A stretch of DNA of 64,000 nt from Rhizobium sp. Leaf453 (GTDB taxonomy: Bacteria; Pseudomonadota; Alphaproteobacteria; Rhizobiales; Rhizobiaceae). A program made the translations under genes and the position numbers. The first letter of the stretch is position 1. Every line of letters begins with the position of its first letter. The notes under the pieces were generated by a model. It was not told the DNA's origin and did no database searches. It worked only from the letters and a program-made list of their open reading frames with translations. Positions 27,670 through 35,109 of the stretch are shown here, piece by piece. The stretch spans positions 62,001 to 126,000 of the forward strand of contig NZ_LMRG01000008.1 in NCBI RefSeq assembly GCF_001425605.1, written 5' to 3'.

Positions 27670-28613
27670 TCAGGTGCAACGAATCTGGCCGACCCTATGG
27701 GCAATCCTGCCGATATGGCGGCCATCCGTTCCGCAACAGCCACCCCAGACATTGATATGCGGGAAGCGCCGCGCCAATTCCGCCATTTGGCCGCCAAGTT
27801 CTTCGGGATCGCCGTCTTCCAGATGTCCGAGCTTGCAGAGTTCCAGCGTTTCCATCGCAACCGCGTTCGGCATGAAGCCGCCCAGGCGCTTCACCCAGCT
27901 TCCGGCGGTCAAGGCCGGCTCGAATTCGGTGGGATGGGTACAGTTGATCATGTAGTAAGCCGGCGCGGCACCGGTGGCGGCATCGACCGCCTCAATCGCC
28001 TGCTCAAGTGTTTCGCCGCCCGAAAGCAGTCCCCCACCCTTAACGAAGAAGGACACGGCGATCGGAATATCCACGGAGGCCGCCGCCCTGGAAATGCCGA
28101 TGGCCTCTTCGACGGACGAAAACGTCATCGCCGTGATCATGTCTGCACCGGCCTTTTTCAGGGTCAGTATCTGCTCGGCGTGATAATCTTGCACGGACGC
28201 GGCATCGATGATTACGCCGGTCTGATAGGCATCGCCGCGTGGTCCGATCGCCCCGCCGACGATCATCGGCGTTTCGGCGGAATGGTATTCGCGGGCGATG
28301 GCGCGGTAGAATTCGATGCCGCGAATATTGATCTCCTCCAGTGCCTCACGGGAATAGCCGATCAGTGTGCCCCAATCGCGACTGGCCCGATAATGCAGTC
28401 CCTCATTGATCACGCCGAAACCCTGGGCGACCGCCGCCTCCACGAGCTTTCGCTGGTATTGTTCGAGGCAGGCCGCGCCCCGTGCGTCATCGAGCAATTC
28501 AAAACCGCAGAAATGGCGCAGTTTGAAACCGTCGACATATTGGAGCCAGGTCTCAAATCCACCTCCGTCGCCATCAGCCGACCGTCGAGTTGCGGGAGCA
28601 CGTCGATACCCAT
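27670..28613 (-). pseudogene. Homocysteine S-methyltransferase family gene with a one-base frameshift
   Basis: The gene begins MGIDVLPQLDGRLMAT at ATG 28611-28613 (GGAGATTGTG before it). At about 28562-28566 the frame breaks: the next frame reads GFETWLQYVDGFKLRHFCGFELLDD-, the expected continuation, and runs on to TGA at 27670. Adding one base restores a 314-codon gene, exactly a whole number of codons. The rest keeps the zinc-site motifs MINCTHP and VWGGCCGTDGRHI with three Cys, and AVSFFVKGGG. Such enzymes move a methyl group from S-methylmethionine or betaine to homocysteine or a related thiol. The break looks like a recent deletion or a sequencing error; without correction the first 18-20 residues are detached. 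Confidence 0.75.
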
Positions 28614-28821
28614 CACAATCTCCATTTTTGAAAGACCAGTCTAAACGTATCCGGCGGGCTGCGCAGCCAATACCCTATAAAAATCTGGAGGCAGGGCAGC
28701 CATTCAAGGCTTATACAATTCCCCTAATATTGTCGCGAGGTTTCAGCGCAGCACATCCGTTCCCACAGCTCTTCGCTGTTGACACATCCTTGAAAGCCAC
28801 GCCCCAATCCATGGTTACCCA

Positions 28822-28846
28822 TTGACGCAAGCCTTTTTCATCACGA
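28822..28846 (+). promoter_or_regulatory. Possible promoter of the 79-residue protein gene
   Basis: TTGACG followed after about 18 bases by GATAGGGT lies some 52 bases before the start at 28898. A second TTGACA is at 28778. The rest of 28614-28897 shows only a GGCTGCGCAGCC palindrome near 28655 and no gene. Confidence 0.35.
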
Positions 28847-28897
28847 TAGGGTCACGCCGAAGAATCCGGCAAGCGCCGGCGAGACAACAACAGGAGC

Positions 28898-29137
28898 ATG
28901 ACAGTGAGCGAACCGACCGTAGCAGACGCCATCAACCGCGTTTATGAATCGCTTCAGGCTGACAATGCCGACATCGACGCTCATATCGCGACGCTCAAGG
29001 CGGCCTTGGCACGCGCCGGCGAGAAGGAAGCTGTCTTCGATCCGGCCAAACTCGTGCAGAACAACCGCTCCGGCCGCAAACTGATGCAGGCGTACTTTCG
29101 CCAACGCGGCGTCACGGTGAAATTCTCGGCAGAGTGA
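28898..29137 (+). CDS. Small conserved-looking protein, unknown
   Basis: A 79-residue, mostly helical protein with RVYESLQADNADIDAHIATL, a basic VQNNRSGRKLMQAYFRQRG motif and VTVKFSAE at the end. CAGGAG precedes the ATG closely; a GTG two codons later (spacing about 9) may be the true start. The charged helical pattern suggests a cytoplasmic protein-binding or DNA-associated factor, but I do not recognise it. It converges on the lactonase gene, with 21 bases between. Confidence 0.65.
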   Translation: MTVSEPTVADAINRVYESLQADNADIDAHIATLKAALARAGEKEAVFDPAKLVQNNRSGRKLMQAYFRQRGVTVKFSAE

Positions 29138-29158
29138 CGCCTGTCTGCCTTTCGTCCG

Positions 29159-30250
29159 TCACAGGATGAAGGGCCTCACGCAGACGGGCGTGCCGATCTC
29201 GATGCGTTTGCCGCTATCCGTCAAAGCCCCCGTTTCTTCGTCCCGCGTGAAGATGACGATGCTGTCGCCGTTCTGATTGGCAACCAGCAGATGTTTACCG
29301 CTCGGGGTCAGCGTGAAATTGCGCGGCGTCTTTCCGCCGGATGGAACAATGTCCAGAAGGGTCAGCGTGCCCGTTACTGGATCGACCGCAAAGGAGACAA
29401 TGCTGTCATCGCCGCGGTTCGAGCAATAGAGAAAACGCCCGTCCGGCGACAAATGGATATCGGCGGCATGGGACGTGGTACGCGGCCAAATGGTGGAGAT
29501 GGTCTGTTCGACAGTCAAATCGCCAGGCGAACGGCGAATGAAGGATACTGTCGAGGTGAGCTCGTTCGAAACATAGAGAAAGCGACCGTTGAAGTGCTGG
29601 GCGATGTGACGCGGCCCGCTGCCTGCAGGCACATGCACCGACGCGACGGGAGACAATGTGCCGTTACCGGCCAGTCTAAACTGTGCGATCAAATCGAGGC
29701 CGAGATCGGCAATCAGCACGCTGCCGCCCTCCGGCACCTCGGTGACCATATGCGCATGCGGACGCTCCTGACGATCAGCCTTCGGCCCCAACTTCCCTTC
29801 AAGCCGCAGCGAACCGGACGCCGGCGCCAAACCACCATTTTCAAGGATTGGGAATACTGCGACCGATTTGTCCGGGCCACCCGTTCCCATCGCGTAATTT
29901 GCGGCCAGCACGAAGCGCCGGTCTCTGGTTACCATGTTGTAAGCAGTGATGCTGCCGAGCGTTGGCTGCTTGTTGAGATAGGTGAGCGATCCCTCTCTCG
30001 CATCGAAACGAAAGGCACTCAGCGTGCCTTCATGCCAGCCGAATACTTCGGAATTGGCGTAGATCACGCCACCTGCCGCATCGACAGCAAGGAAAGTCGG
30101 ATTGTCCACGCTTTTGGTCGAGGCGATCCTTTTCCATTCCAGCCTCGCTTCGTCAAAGGAGTAAATCGTCAGCCCCTCGCCGCGCGCACCCTGAAAATAG
30201 GGCGCTTGCCTGTTGAGAGAACCGACGGCGAGATAGAATTGTTGACCCAC
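29159..30250 (-). CDS. Beta-propeller lactonase family protein (6-phosphogluconolactonase-like)
   Basis: A 363-residue protein of seven repeating blade units (DAAGGVIYANSE, YNMVTRDRRFVLAANYA, HPH-like ERPHAHMV, GPRHIAQHFNGRFLYVSNE, AADIHLSPDGRFLYCSNRG, PRNFTLTPSGKHLLVANQN). This matches the PF10282 lactonase family, in which Pgl hydrolyses 6-phosphogluconolactone. The substrate could also be another sugar lactone, since many rhizobial members are not in a pgl-zwf context; here no such neighbour is present. No signal peptide, so cytoplasmic. Start: ATG 30250; the ribosome site GGAGTTCGGGGTGGG is acceptable. Confidence 0.85.
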   Translation of the reverse strand: MGQQFYLAVGSLNRQAPYFQGARGEGLTIYSFDEARLEWKRIASTKSVDNPTFLAVDAAGGVIYANSEVFGWHEGTLSAFRFDAREGSLTYLNKQPTLGSITAYNMVTRDRRFVLAANYAMGTGGPDKSVAVFPILENGGLAPASGSLRLEGKLGPKADRQERPHAHMVTEVPEGGSVLIADLGLDLIAQFRLAGNGTLSPVASVHVPAGSGPRHIAQHFNGRFLYVSNELTSTVSFIRRSPGDLTVEQTISTIWPRTTSHAADIHLSPDGRFLYCSNRGDDSIVSFAVDPVTGTLTLLDIVPSGGKTPRNFTLTPSGKHLLVANQNGDSIVIFTRDEETGALTDSGKRIEIGTPVCVRPFIL

Positions 30251-30371
30251 CCCGAACTCCCCTTTTGGCGGACGATGCGGACGGATGACATATTTGAGGC
30301 GGTAACGCTAGCTCAACACTCCACCGCGATCGATGTTCACGGTGTGTCACTGACGCCGCAGGTTCCCAAAA

Positions 30372-30529
30372 GCCAAAAAGCCTGCCGCGGGAGGAGGTGC
30401 GGCAGGCTTTCCGATAAGAACCGAACAGCGACTGGGAGGAGGAGTGCCGCTGTTCCTGCAAACAGTCCTGGGAGGAGGAGTGGACCGCTTGCTGACACGA
30501 AGCTCTGCGGGAGGAGGTGCATCGCTTCG
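30372..30529 (-). ncRNA. Small RNA of the alpha-r14/NfeR1 type with four anti-Shine-Dalgarno loops
   Basis: On the minus strand the region holds four copies of CCTCCTCCC (30509-30517, 30470-30478, 30434-30442, 30389-30397), each in the loop of a predicted hairpin. Stems are CGAAGC/GCTTCG, GGTCC/GGACT-like, AACAGCG/CGCTGTT and AGCCTGCCGC/GCGGCAGGCT; the last is followed by T5 and so is the terminator. A TATTAT box at 30536-30541 (minus) sets a start near 30529, giving about 158 nt. Rhizobial alpha-r14 RNAs (NfeR1, Smr14C2) have the same design with about three such loops and repress many mRNAs by pairing with ribosome sites. The plus strand reading as GGGAGGAGG repeats has no coding sense. Confidence 0.85.
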
Positions 30530-30650
30530 TTAAAAATAATACTAAACGATTCCTGGCTAATTTCGAGGCATTATGTTGCAGTGCAGCTATGCGCCAGACG
30601 CACATCTCAATCGCTTGAATCGAGACGCCGGAATCACCATCCGGAAACGC

Positions 30651-30680
30651 AAAACGCCCGCTTCGATGAAGCAGGCGTTT
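30651..30680 (-). terminator. Rho-independent terminator after the DUF1127 gene
   Basis: AAACGCCTGCTTC pairs with GAAGCGGGCGTTT on the minus strand around ATC, followed by TTTT. It begins 24 bases past the DUF1127 stop and separates it from the small RNA. Confidence 0.85.
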
Positions 30681-30704
30681 CTGGAATTTCAACTCTGATC
30701 TGGA

Positions 30705-30851
30705 TCAGAAAGCGACGGCAGCGCGGGCAACCGACTGGATGTCGGCGCGGTTGATGCCGAGGTCGTTCAGTTCACGGTTGGTCATGCGGCCAAGCTCGTT
30801 AACGGTCTGACGATACTTGCGCCAATTGTTCAGGGTGCGTGCTACGTTCAT
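30705..30851 (-). CDS. DUF1127 small basic protein
   Basis: A 48-residue protein, MNVARTLNNWRKYRQTVNEL then GRMTNRELNDLGINRADIQSVARAA. The Arg-rich helix and the E-L-x-D-L-G-I-x-R-x-D-I motif define DUF1127 (YjiS-like). Members in Agrobacterium and relatives have been linked to RNA binding and to phosphate and carbon responses. The ATG is preceded by CAGGAAAGGGG. A longer upstream frame is not supported. It is monocistronic with its own terminator. Confidence 0.85.
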   Translation of the reverse strand: MNVARTLNNWRKYRQTVNELGRMTNRELNDLGINRADIQSVARAAVAF

Positions 30852-31132
30852 GATGATCCCCTTTCCTGAGGTTCGTTTTGGCGTCAGCAGCTTTGTTTGG
30901 CCCCGGCGTCGTTTGATGAAGACAACATACGCCCGTCCCCTCGGCAGCAACAGCGCCAATAGCTCAAACCACCCATGCACAACCTGCACAGGTCCCGCGC
31001 CTATTGTTGAATCATGCGCATATCGACCAGAGCAATAATGTCGAACACGGCTTTGGAATGTCAGGTCCAAAGGCTGACTCATCCGCTCGTAGTCGATATA
31101 TGGCTACCGTCCGCAAAATCAGGGAAACAAAG

Positions 31133-31339
31133 ATGGAAACCACCGAAATCGGAAGTCGCAGTGACTTTGCACTCTGGGCAATCCAGCGTGCCCAGGAAAT
31201 CGTCACGACACAGGGTGCCGCCTTCGCGATCGCCGCACGGGATATGGACGAGAAGGCACTCGCGCAGAGCGCCACCGATCTCGGACAGGCCATCGCTGAT
31301 GCCATGCTAGAGGTATTCGACGGCCTGATCGAGGAGTAA
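31133..31339 (+). CDS. Small helical protein, unknown
   Basis: A 68-residue acidic protein with METTEIGSRSDFALW then IQRAQEIVTTQGAAFAIAARDMDEKALAQ and LGQAIADAMLEVFDGLIEE (given by parts), all helix-like. CAGGGAAACAAAG lies just before the ATG at 31133; an earlier ATG at 31100 has no ribosome site. I do not recognise the family. It lies 133 bases before the response regulator gene and may be in its promoter context, but no link is shown. Confidence 0.55.
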   Translation: METTEIGSRSDFALWAIQRAQEIVTTQGAAFAIAARDMDEKALAQSATDLGQAIADAMLEVFDGLIEE

Positions 31340-31472
31340 CACACGCCATCTTCACTGCTGAATCCACAAGCGAATTTCAGCGAAATGACAGGATTCCTCG
31401 TCTTCCGGAATTGTCACTTGTCATCCTGCCCGCTTTCCGCATTCTAGGCGCGGGAGAAGGAGACACGAGCCA

Positions 31473-32858
31473 ATGGAGACCGCGCGTAGCACAAGCCACG
31501 CAGCCGCCGACCCGGAATTCGGACCGTGGCTTGCCCAGGCCTCCATCCTGATCGTCGATGACGAGCCCGGCATGCGCAACTTTCTCATGCGCACACTCGG
31601 CCCGCGCTGCAAGCATATCGAGGAAGCCGTCGATACTGAGGATGCATCCCGCAAGCTTGACCAGCATCACTACGACGTCGTCATTCTCGACAACATCATG
31701 CCGAAGAAGAACGGCGTGGAATGGCTGGCGGAACAGCGTGCCATCGGCTTCTTTGCCGATGCCATCCTGATGACCGCCTATGCCGATCTCGATACGGCGA
31801 TCCAGGCTCTGCGCGCAGGCGTGGTCGATTTCGTCCTGAAGCCGTTTCGGTCCAACCAGATTCTGAACGCCGTCGCGCGCTGCCTGGACCGCCTGCGGCT
31901 GCAGCGCGAAAACTATGTCCTCCGCTATGAACTGAAGGCCACTTCCGATCACATCCTTCTTCGCGACCGGCTGATCGGCCAGTCGGCTGCGATCGCCCGC
32001 GTGCGGGATGCCATCGCCAGGGTCGCCCCACTGCCGACATCGGTCCTGCTGACCGGACAATCCGGCACCGGCAAGGAGGTTGCGGCGCGTTCGCTGCATA
32101 CGCTGTCCGATCGCGCGTCCAAGCCGTTCGTGCCGGTCAATTGCGCGGCCATTCCGTCCGACATGATCGAGAGTGAACTGTTCGGTCATCTGAAAGGCGC
32201 GTTTACCGGCGCGGCGCGGGATCGGGAGGGGCTATTCCTGCATGCCCAAGGTGGTACGCTTTTCCTCGATGAGATCGGTGAACTGCCGGCCGCCACGCAG
32301 ACGAAGCTGCTTCGCGTGCTGGAGGATCGGCGCGTGCGCCCCGTCGGCTCCGAGCGGGAAGTTCCGGTCGATCTGCGCTTCGTTTTCGCCACCAATGCCG
32401 AGCTGGAAAAGGAGGTCCAGGCAGGCCGCTTCCGCGCGGATCTGTTCTTCCGCATCAACGTGATGCAGATCCACATGCCACCCCTCAAGGATCGCGCGGG
32501 GGATGCGCTCGAACTCGCGGAACTCTTCATGGCAAAACTGGCGCAACAGCTCGGCATGCCGCCGGTCCCCATCGATCAGCAGACGCGCCGGGCGCTCGCG
32601 GCTTATGACTGGCCCGGCAATGTCCGCGAATTACGAAACCTGATCGAACGGACGCTGATCCTTGGCCGCTTCCAGGACAATTTCGGTCCATCGATTGATC
32701 GCTTCGCGACCTCCGGCGACATGACCCTCGAGGATGTCGAGCGACGGCATATTCTCGCCGTGCTGTCCGATTGCGCCGGTCAGCGCGACGAGGCGGCAAG
32801 GCTGCTCGGAATTTCCCGCAAGACCATCGATCGCAAGCTGGCGAGCTGGGATGGCTGA
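31473..32858 (+). CDS. Sigma-54-dependent response regulator (NtrC/DctD family)
   Basis: A 461-residue activator in three domains. The receiver (about 22-145) has VDDEPG, the phosphorylated Asp73 in VVILDNIMPKKNG and LKPF. The AAA+ domain (about 165-390) has Walker A GQSGTGKE, the sigma-54 contact motif GAFTGA (in HLKGAFTGAARD), Walker B GGTLFLDEIGEL and the RADLFFRINV sensor. The C-terminal Fis-type helix-turn-helix is DEAARLLGISRKTIDRKL. It overlaps the sensor kinase gene by 8 bases, and a consensus sigma-54 promoter lies 100 bases after that gene, so it almost surely activates the transporter gene at 35110. Confidence 0.94.
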   Translation: METARSTSHAAADPEFGPWLAQASILIVDDEPGMRNFLMRTLGPRCKHIEEAVDTEDASRKLDQHHYDVVILDNIMPKKNGVEWLAEQRAIGFFADAILMTAYADLDTAIQALRAGVVDFVLKPFRSNQILNAVARCLDRLRLQRENYVLRYELKATSDHILLRDRLIGQSAAIARVRDAIARVAPLPTSVLLTGQSGTGKEVAARSLHTLSDRASKPFVPVNCAAIPSDMIESELFGHLKGAFTGAARDREGLFLHAQGGTLFLDEIGELPAATQTKLLRVLEDRRVRPVGSEREVPVDLRFVFATNAELEKEVQAGRFRADLFFRINVMQIHMPPLKDRAGDALELAELFMAKLAQQLGMPPVPIDQQTRRALAAYDWPGNVRELRNLIERTLILGRFQDNFGPSIDRFATSGDMTLEDVERRHILAVLSDCAGQRDEAARLLGISRKTIDRKLASWDG

Positions 32859-34869
32859 TAGCGCTGCTCCGGTCGTCACACGTCCCGCCCGTTCCGTGCG
32901 CTACCGGCTGCTGGCCATCGCACTTTTGCCGATGCTGGTCATCCTCCCCCTGCTGCTCGGGATCACCATCTATCGCTGGGATGCAAAATTCGATGCTGCG
33001 CTGATCTCCAAGGTGAATGGCGACCTCACGATCGCCCATGAATATCTCGCCCGCATTCTCGAAAACACCGGCGAGCACGTGACGGCTCTCGCTAACTCCA
33101 CGCAATTTCGCGACGCGGCAACGCTGGGTCAGCCGGCGATGAAACGATTGCTGGGCGAGAACCGCGCGCGGCTGGAACTCGACTTCCTGTATATCATCAG
33201 GCCGGACGGAACCCTGGTGGCGTCGAGTTCGGATCAGACGGCGCCACAGCTGCGAACGGACTGGCCGATCGCGCGTGCAGCAATCGGGGGACAGGCAAGG
33301 ACCGCAATCGACATTTTCGAGCCGGCGGATCTCATGAAGCTTCATCCGGCGCTGGCTGAGCGGGCACGCGTCGCTCTGGTGCCGACTCCGAATGCCGTTC
33401 CGACAGACCGGACGGAAGAGACGCGTGGAATGGTCGTGCAAAGCGCGAACCCGATCCTGCTCGCCGATGGCAGCAGTGCCATCCTGGTCGGCGGCACCCT
33501 GCTCAATCAGAACCTTCTCTTCATCGACACCATCAACGACCTTGTCTATCGCGAGGCCAGCCTGCCCGAAGGCAGCCAAGGGACCGCGACCCTCTTCCTG
33601 GATGACGTCCGTATCAGCACCAATGTCCGTCTATTCGAGGGACGGCGCGCCCTCGGCACGCGTGTCTCCGCCTCGGTCCGCTCGACCGTTCTCGACGACG
33701 GCAAGACATGGCTGGATAGCGCCTTCGTGGTCAATGACTGGTACATCTCGGCCTACGAGCCGATCGTCGACAGCCATGACAAGCGGGTGGGCATGCTCTA
33801 TGTCGGCTTTCTCGAAAAGCCTTTCACCACGGCGAAATACCAGACCATCATCAGCATCGCGCTCGCGTTCCTGGCAATCGCCGCAGCCAGCGTGCCGATC
33901 TTCCTGCGCTGGGCGCGCGCCATTTTCAAACCCCTGGAGCGGGTGAACGTCACGATCGCCAAGGTCGAGACAGGCGATCTCGGCGCCCGAACAGGCCCGG
34001 TCGACAGCCATGACGAAATCGGCCGTGTCGCGGTGCATCTCGATCACCTGCTCGACCAGTTACAGCAGCGCGACAGGGAATTGCGGCTGTGGAACGAGGA
34101 ACTCAATGCGCGTGTGGATGAACGGACGCATGAACTGCAACTGGCTAATCGCAAGCTCGAAGCGACCACCAAGCAACTGATCATGTCGGAAAAGCTCGCG
34201 GCCATCGGCGAAATCACCGCCGGCGTCGCCCATGAGATCAACAATCCGATCGCTGTCATGCAAGGCAATCTCGAAGTGATCCGCTCGGTCGTCGGTGATC
34301 GGGCCGACTTAGCAGAGACCGAATTCCGGCTGCTCGACGAACAGATTCACCGGATCAGCCAGATCGTCACCAAGCTCCTGCAATTCGCCCGGCCGGAGGA
34401 ATTTGCCGGCATTCTCGATCGCCATTCGCCGGGTGCGGTGGTTGCCGACTGCCTGCCGCTGGTCCAGCATCTGCTCGCCAGGGCAGCGATCGGGGTGCGG
34501 CGTGAGGATACCGCGTCCCTGCTGGTGCTGATGAACCGCACCGAACTGCAGCAGGTCATCGTCAATCTGATCGTCAATGCCATTCATGCAATGCCGTCGG
34601 GCGGCACGCTCTCGCTGATGACCCGGGATCACACCTCTGAGGGGCGGCCCGGCGTGCAAATCGTTGTCAGCGATACCGGCGTCGGCATGGCGCCTGATCT
34701 CGTGGCCCGGATTTTCGATCCCTTCTTCACGACGAAACGCGAGCAAGGTACCGGGCTCGGGCTTTCGATCAGCCAGACCCTGATCCGCCGGCAGGGCGGG
34801 ACAATGGGCGTGCGGAGCAGCCCGGGCGCCGGCGCCACCTTCACCATCTGGCTTCCCGAGGCTGCCTGA
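32851..34869 (+). CDS. Sensor histidine kinase (DctB/two-component, periplasmic sensing)
   Basis: A 672-residue inner-membrane kinase. A first membrane span (about residues 16-40, LLAIALLPMLVILPLLLGI), a periplasmic sensing region of about 290 residues of Cache-like type, and a second span (IALAFLAIAAASVPIFL) are followed by HAMP (about 355-410), a coiled coil (RELRLWNEELNARVDERTHELQ as parts), HisKA with the phosphorylated His in GVAHEINNPIAVM, and the ATPase lobe with NLIVNAIHAM, DTGVGMAP, FDPFFTTK and GTGLGLS. ATG at 32851 overlaps the regulator stop, so the two are coupled. The ligand is presumably an organic acid carried by the downstream transporter. Confidence 0.92.
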   Translation: MADSAAPVVTRPARSVRYRLLAIALLPMLVILPLLLGITIYRWDAKFDAALISKVNGDLTIAHEYLARILENTGEHVTALANSTQFRDAATLGQPAMKRLLGENRARLELDFLYIIRPDGTLVASSSDQTAPQLRTDWPIARAAIGGQARTAIDIFEPADLMKLHPALAERARVALVPTPNAVPTDRTEETRGMVVQSANPILLADGSSAILVGGTLLNQNLLFIDTINDLVYREASLPEGSQGTATLFLDDVRISTNVRLFEGRRALGTRVSASVRSTVLDDGKTWLDSAFVVNDWYISAYEPIVDSHDKRVGMLYVGFLEKPFTTAKYQTIISIALAFLAIAAASVPIFLRWARAIFKPLERVNVTIAKVETGDLGARTGPVDSHDEIGRVAVHLDHLLDQLQQRDRELRLWNEELNARVDERTHELQLANRKLEATTKQLIMSEKLAAIGEITAGVAHEINNPIAVMQGNLEVIRSVVGDRADLAETEFRLLDEQIHRISQIVTKLLQFARPEEFAGILDRHSPGAVVADCLPLVQHLLARAAIGVRREDTASLLVLMNRTELQQVIVNLIVNAIHAMPSGGTLSLMTRDHTSEGRPGVQIVVSDTGVGMAPDLVARIFDPFFTTKREQGTGLGLSISQTLIRRQGGTMGVRSSPGAGATFTIWLPEAA

Positions 34870-34871
34870 CC

Positions 34872-34906
34872 GGACATTTTGTCCGAACCGAACGGACAAA
34901 ATGTCC
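34872..34906. promoter_or_regulatory. Paired palindromic activator sites upstream of the sigma-54 promoter
   Basis: GGACATTTTGTCC (34872-34884) and GGACAAAATGTCC (34894-34906) are each a GGACA-N3-TGTCC palindrome and together form a perfect 14-bp inverted repeat. Their centres are 22 bp apart (two turns) and lie about 60-80 bp upstream of the -24 element, the usual place for NtrC/DctD-type activators. The repeat could also form an RNA hairpin after the kinase gene, but no T run follows. Confidence 0.75.
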
Positions 34907-34958
34907 TTCGGCACGTGCAGGCAATCCCCAACATACTGAAATCAAACAATGTTCTAGC

Positions 34959-34974
34959 TGGCACGCCGATTGCA
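34959..34974 (+). promoter_or_regulatory. Sigma-54 (RpoN) -24/-12 promoter
   Basis: TGGCACGCCGATTGCA fits the consensus TGGCACG-N4-TTGCW exactly, with the GG and GC doublets 10 bp apart. It is about 135 bases upstream of the OFA transporter start at 35110. Confidence 0.9.
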
Positions 34975-35109
34975 CCCTCAACAACGGGGGAAGCGTAGGC
35001 AGCCGGTGGCCACACGATCGGTTGAAACAACATCGCGGCGGAGGAGCCGCGACCAACCACACGCCTTCCTCCGGCAAAGACAGTGACCGATACACCTGGA
35101 GGAGCATTC

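Noticed and set aside
30389-30517. Four spaced GGGAGGAGG copies considered as a CRISPR-like array or tandem repeat.
   Set aside because: The spacings differ, copies are only 9 bases, and each is in a hairpin loop of the minus-strand RNA; a small RNA explains them.
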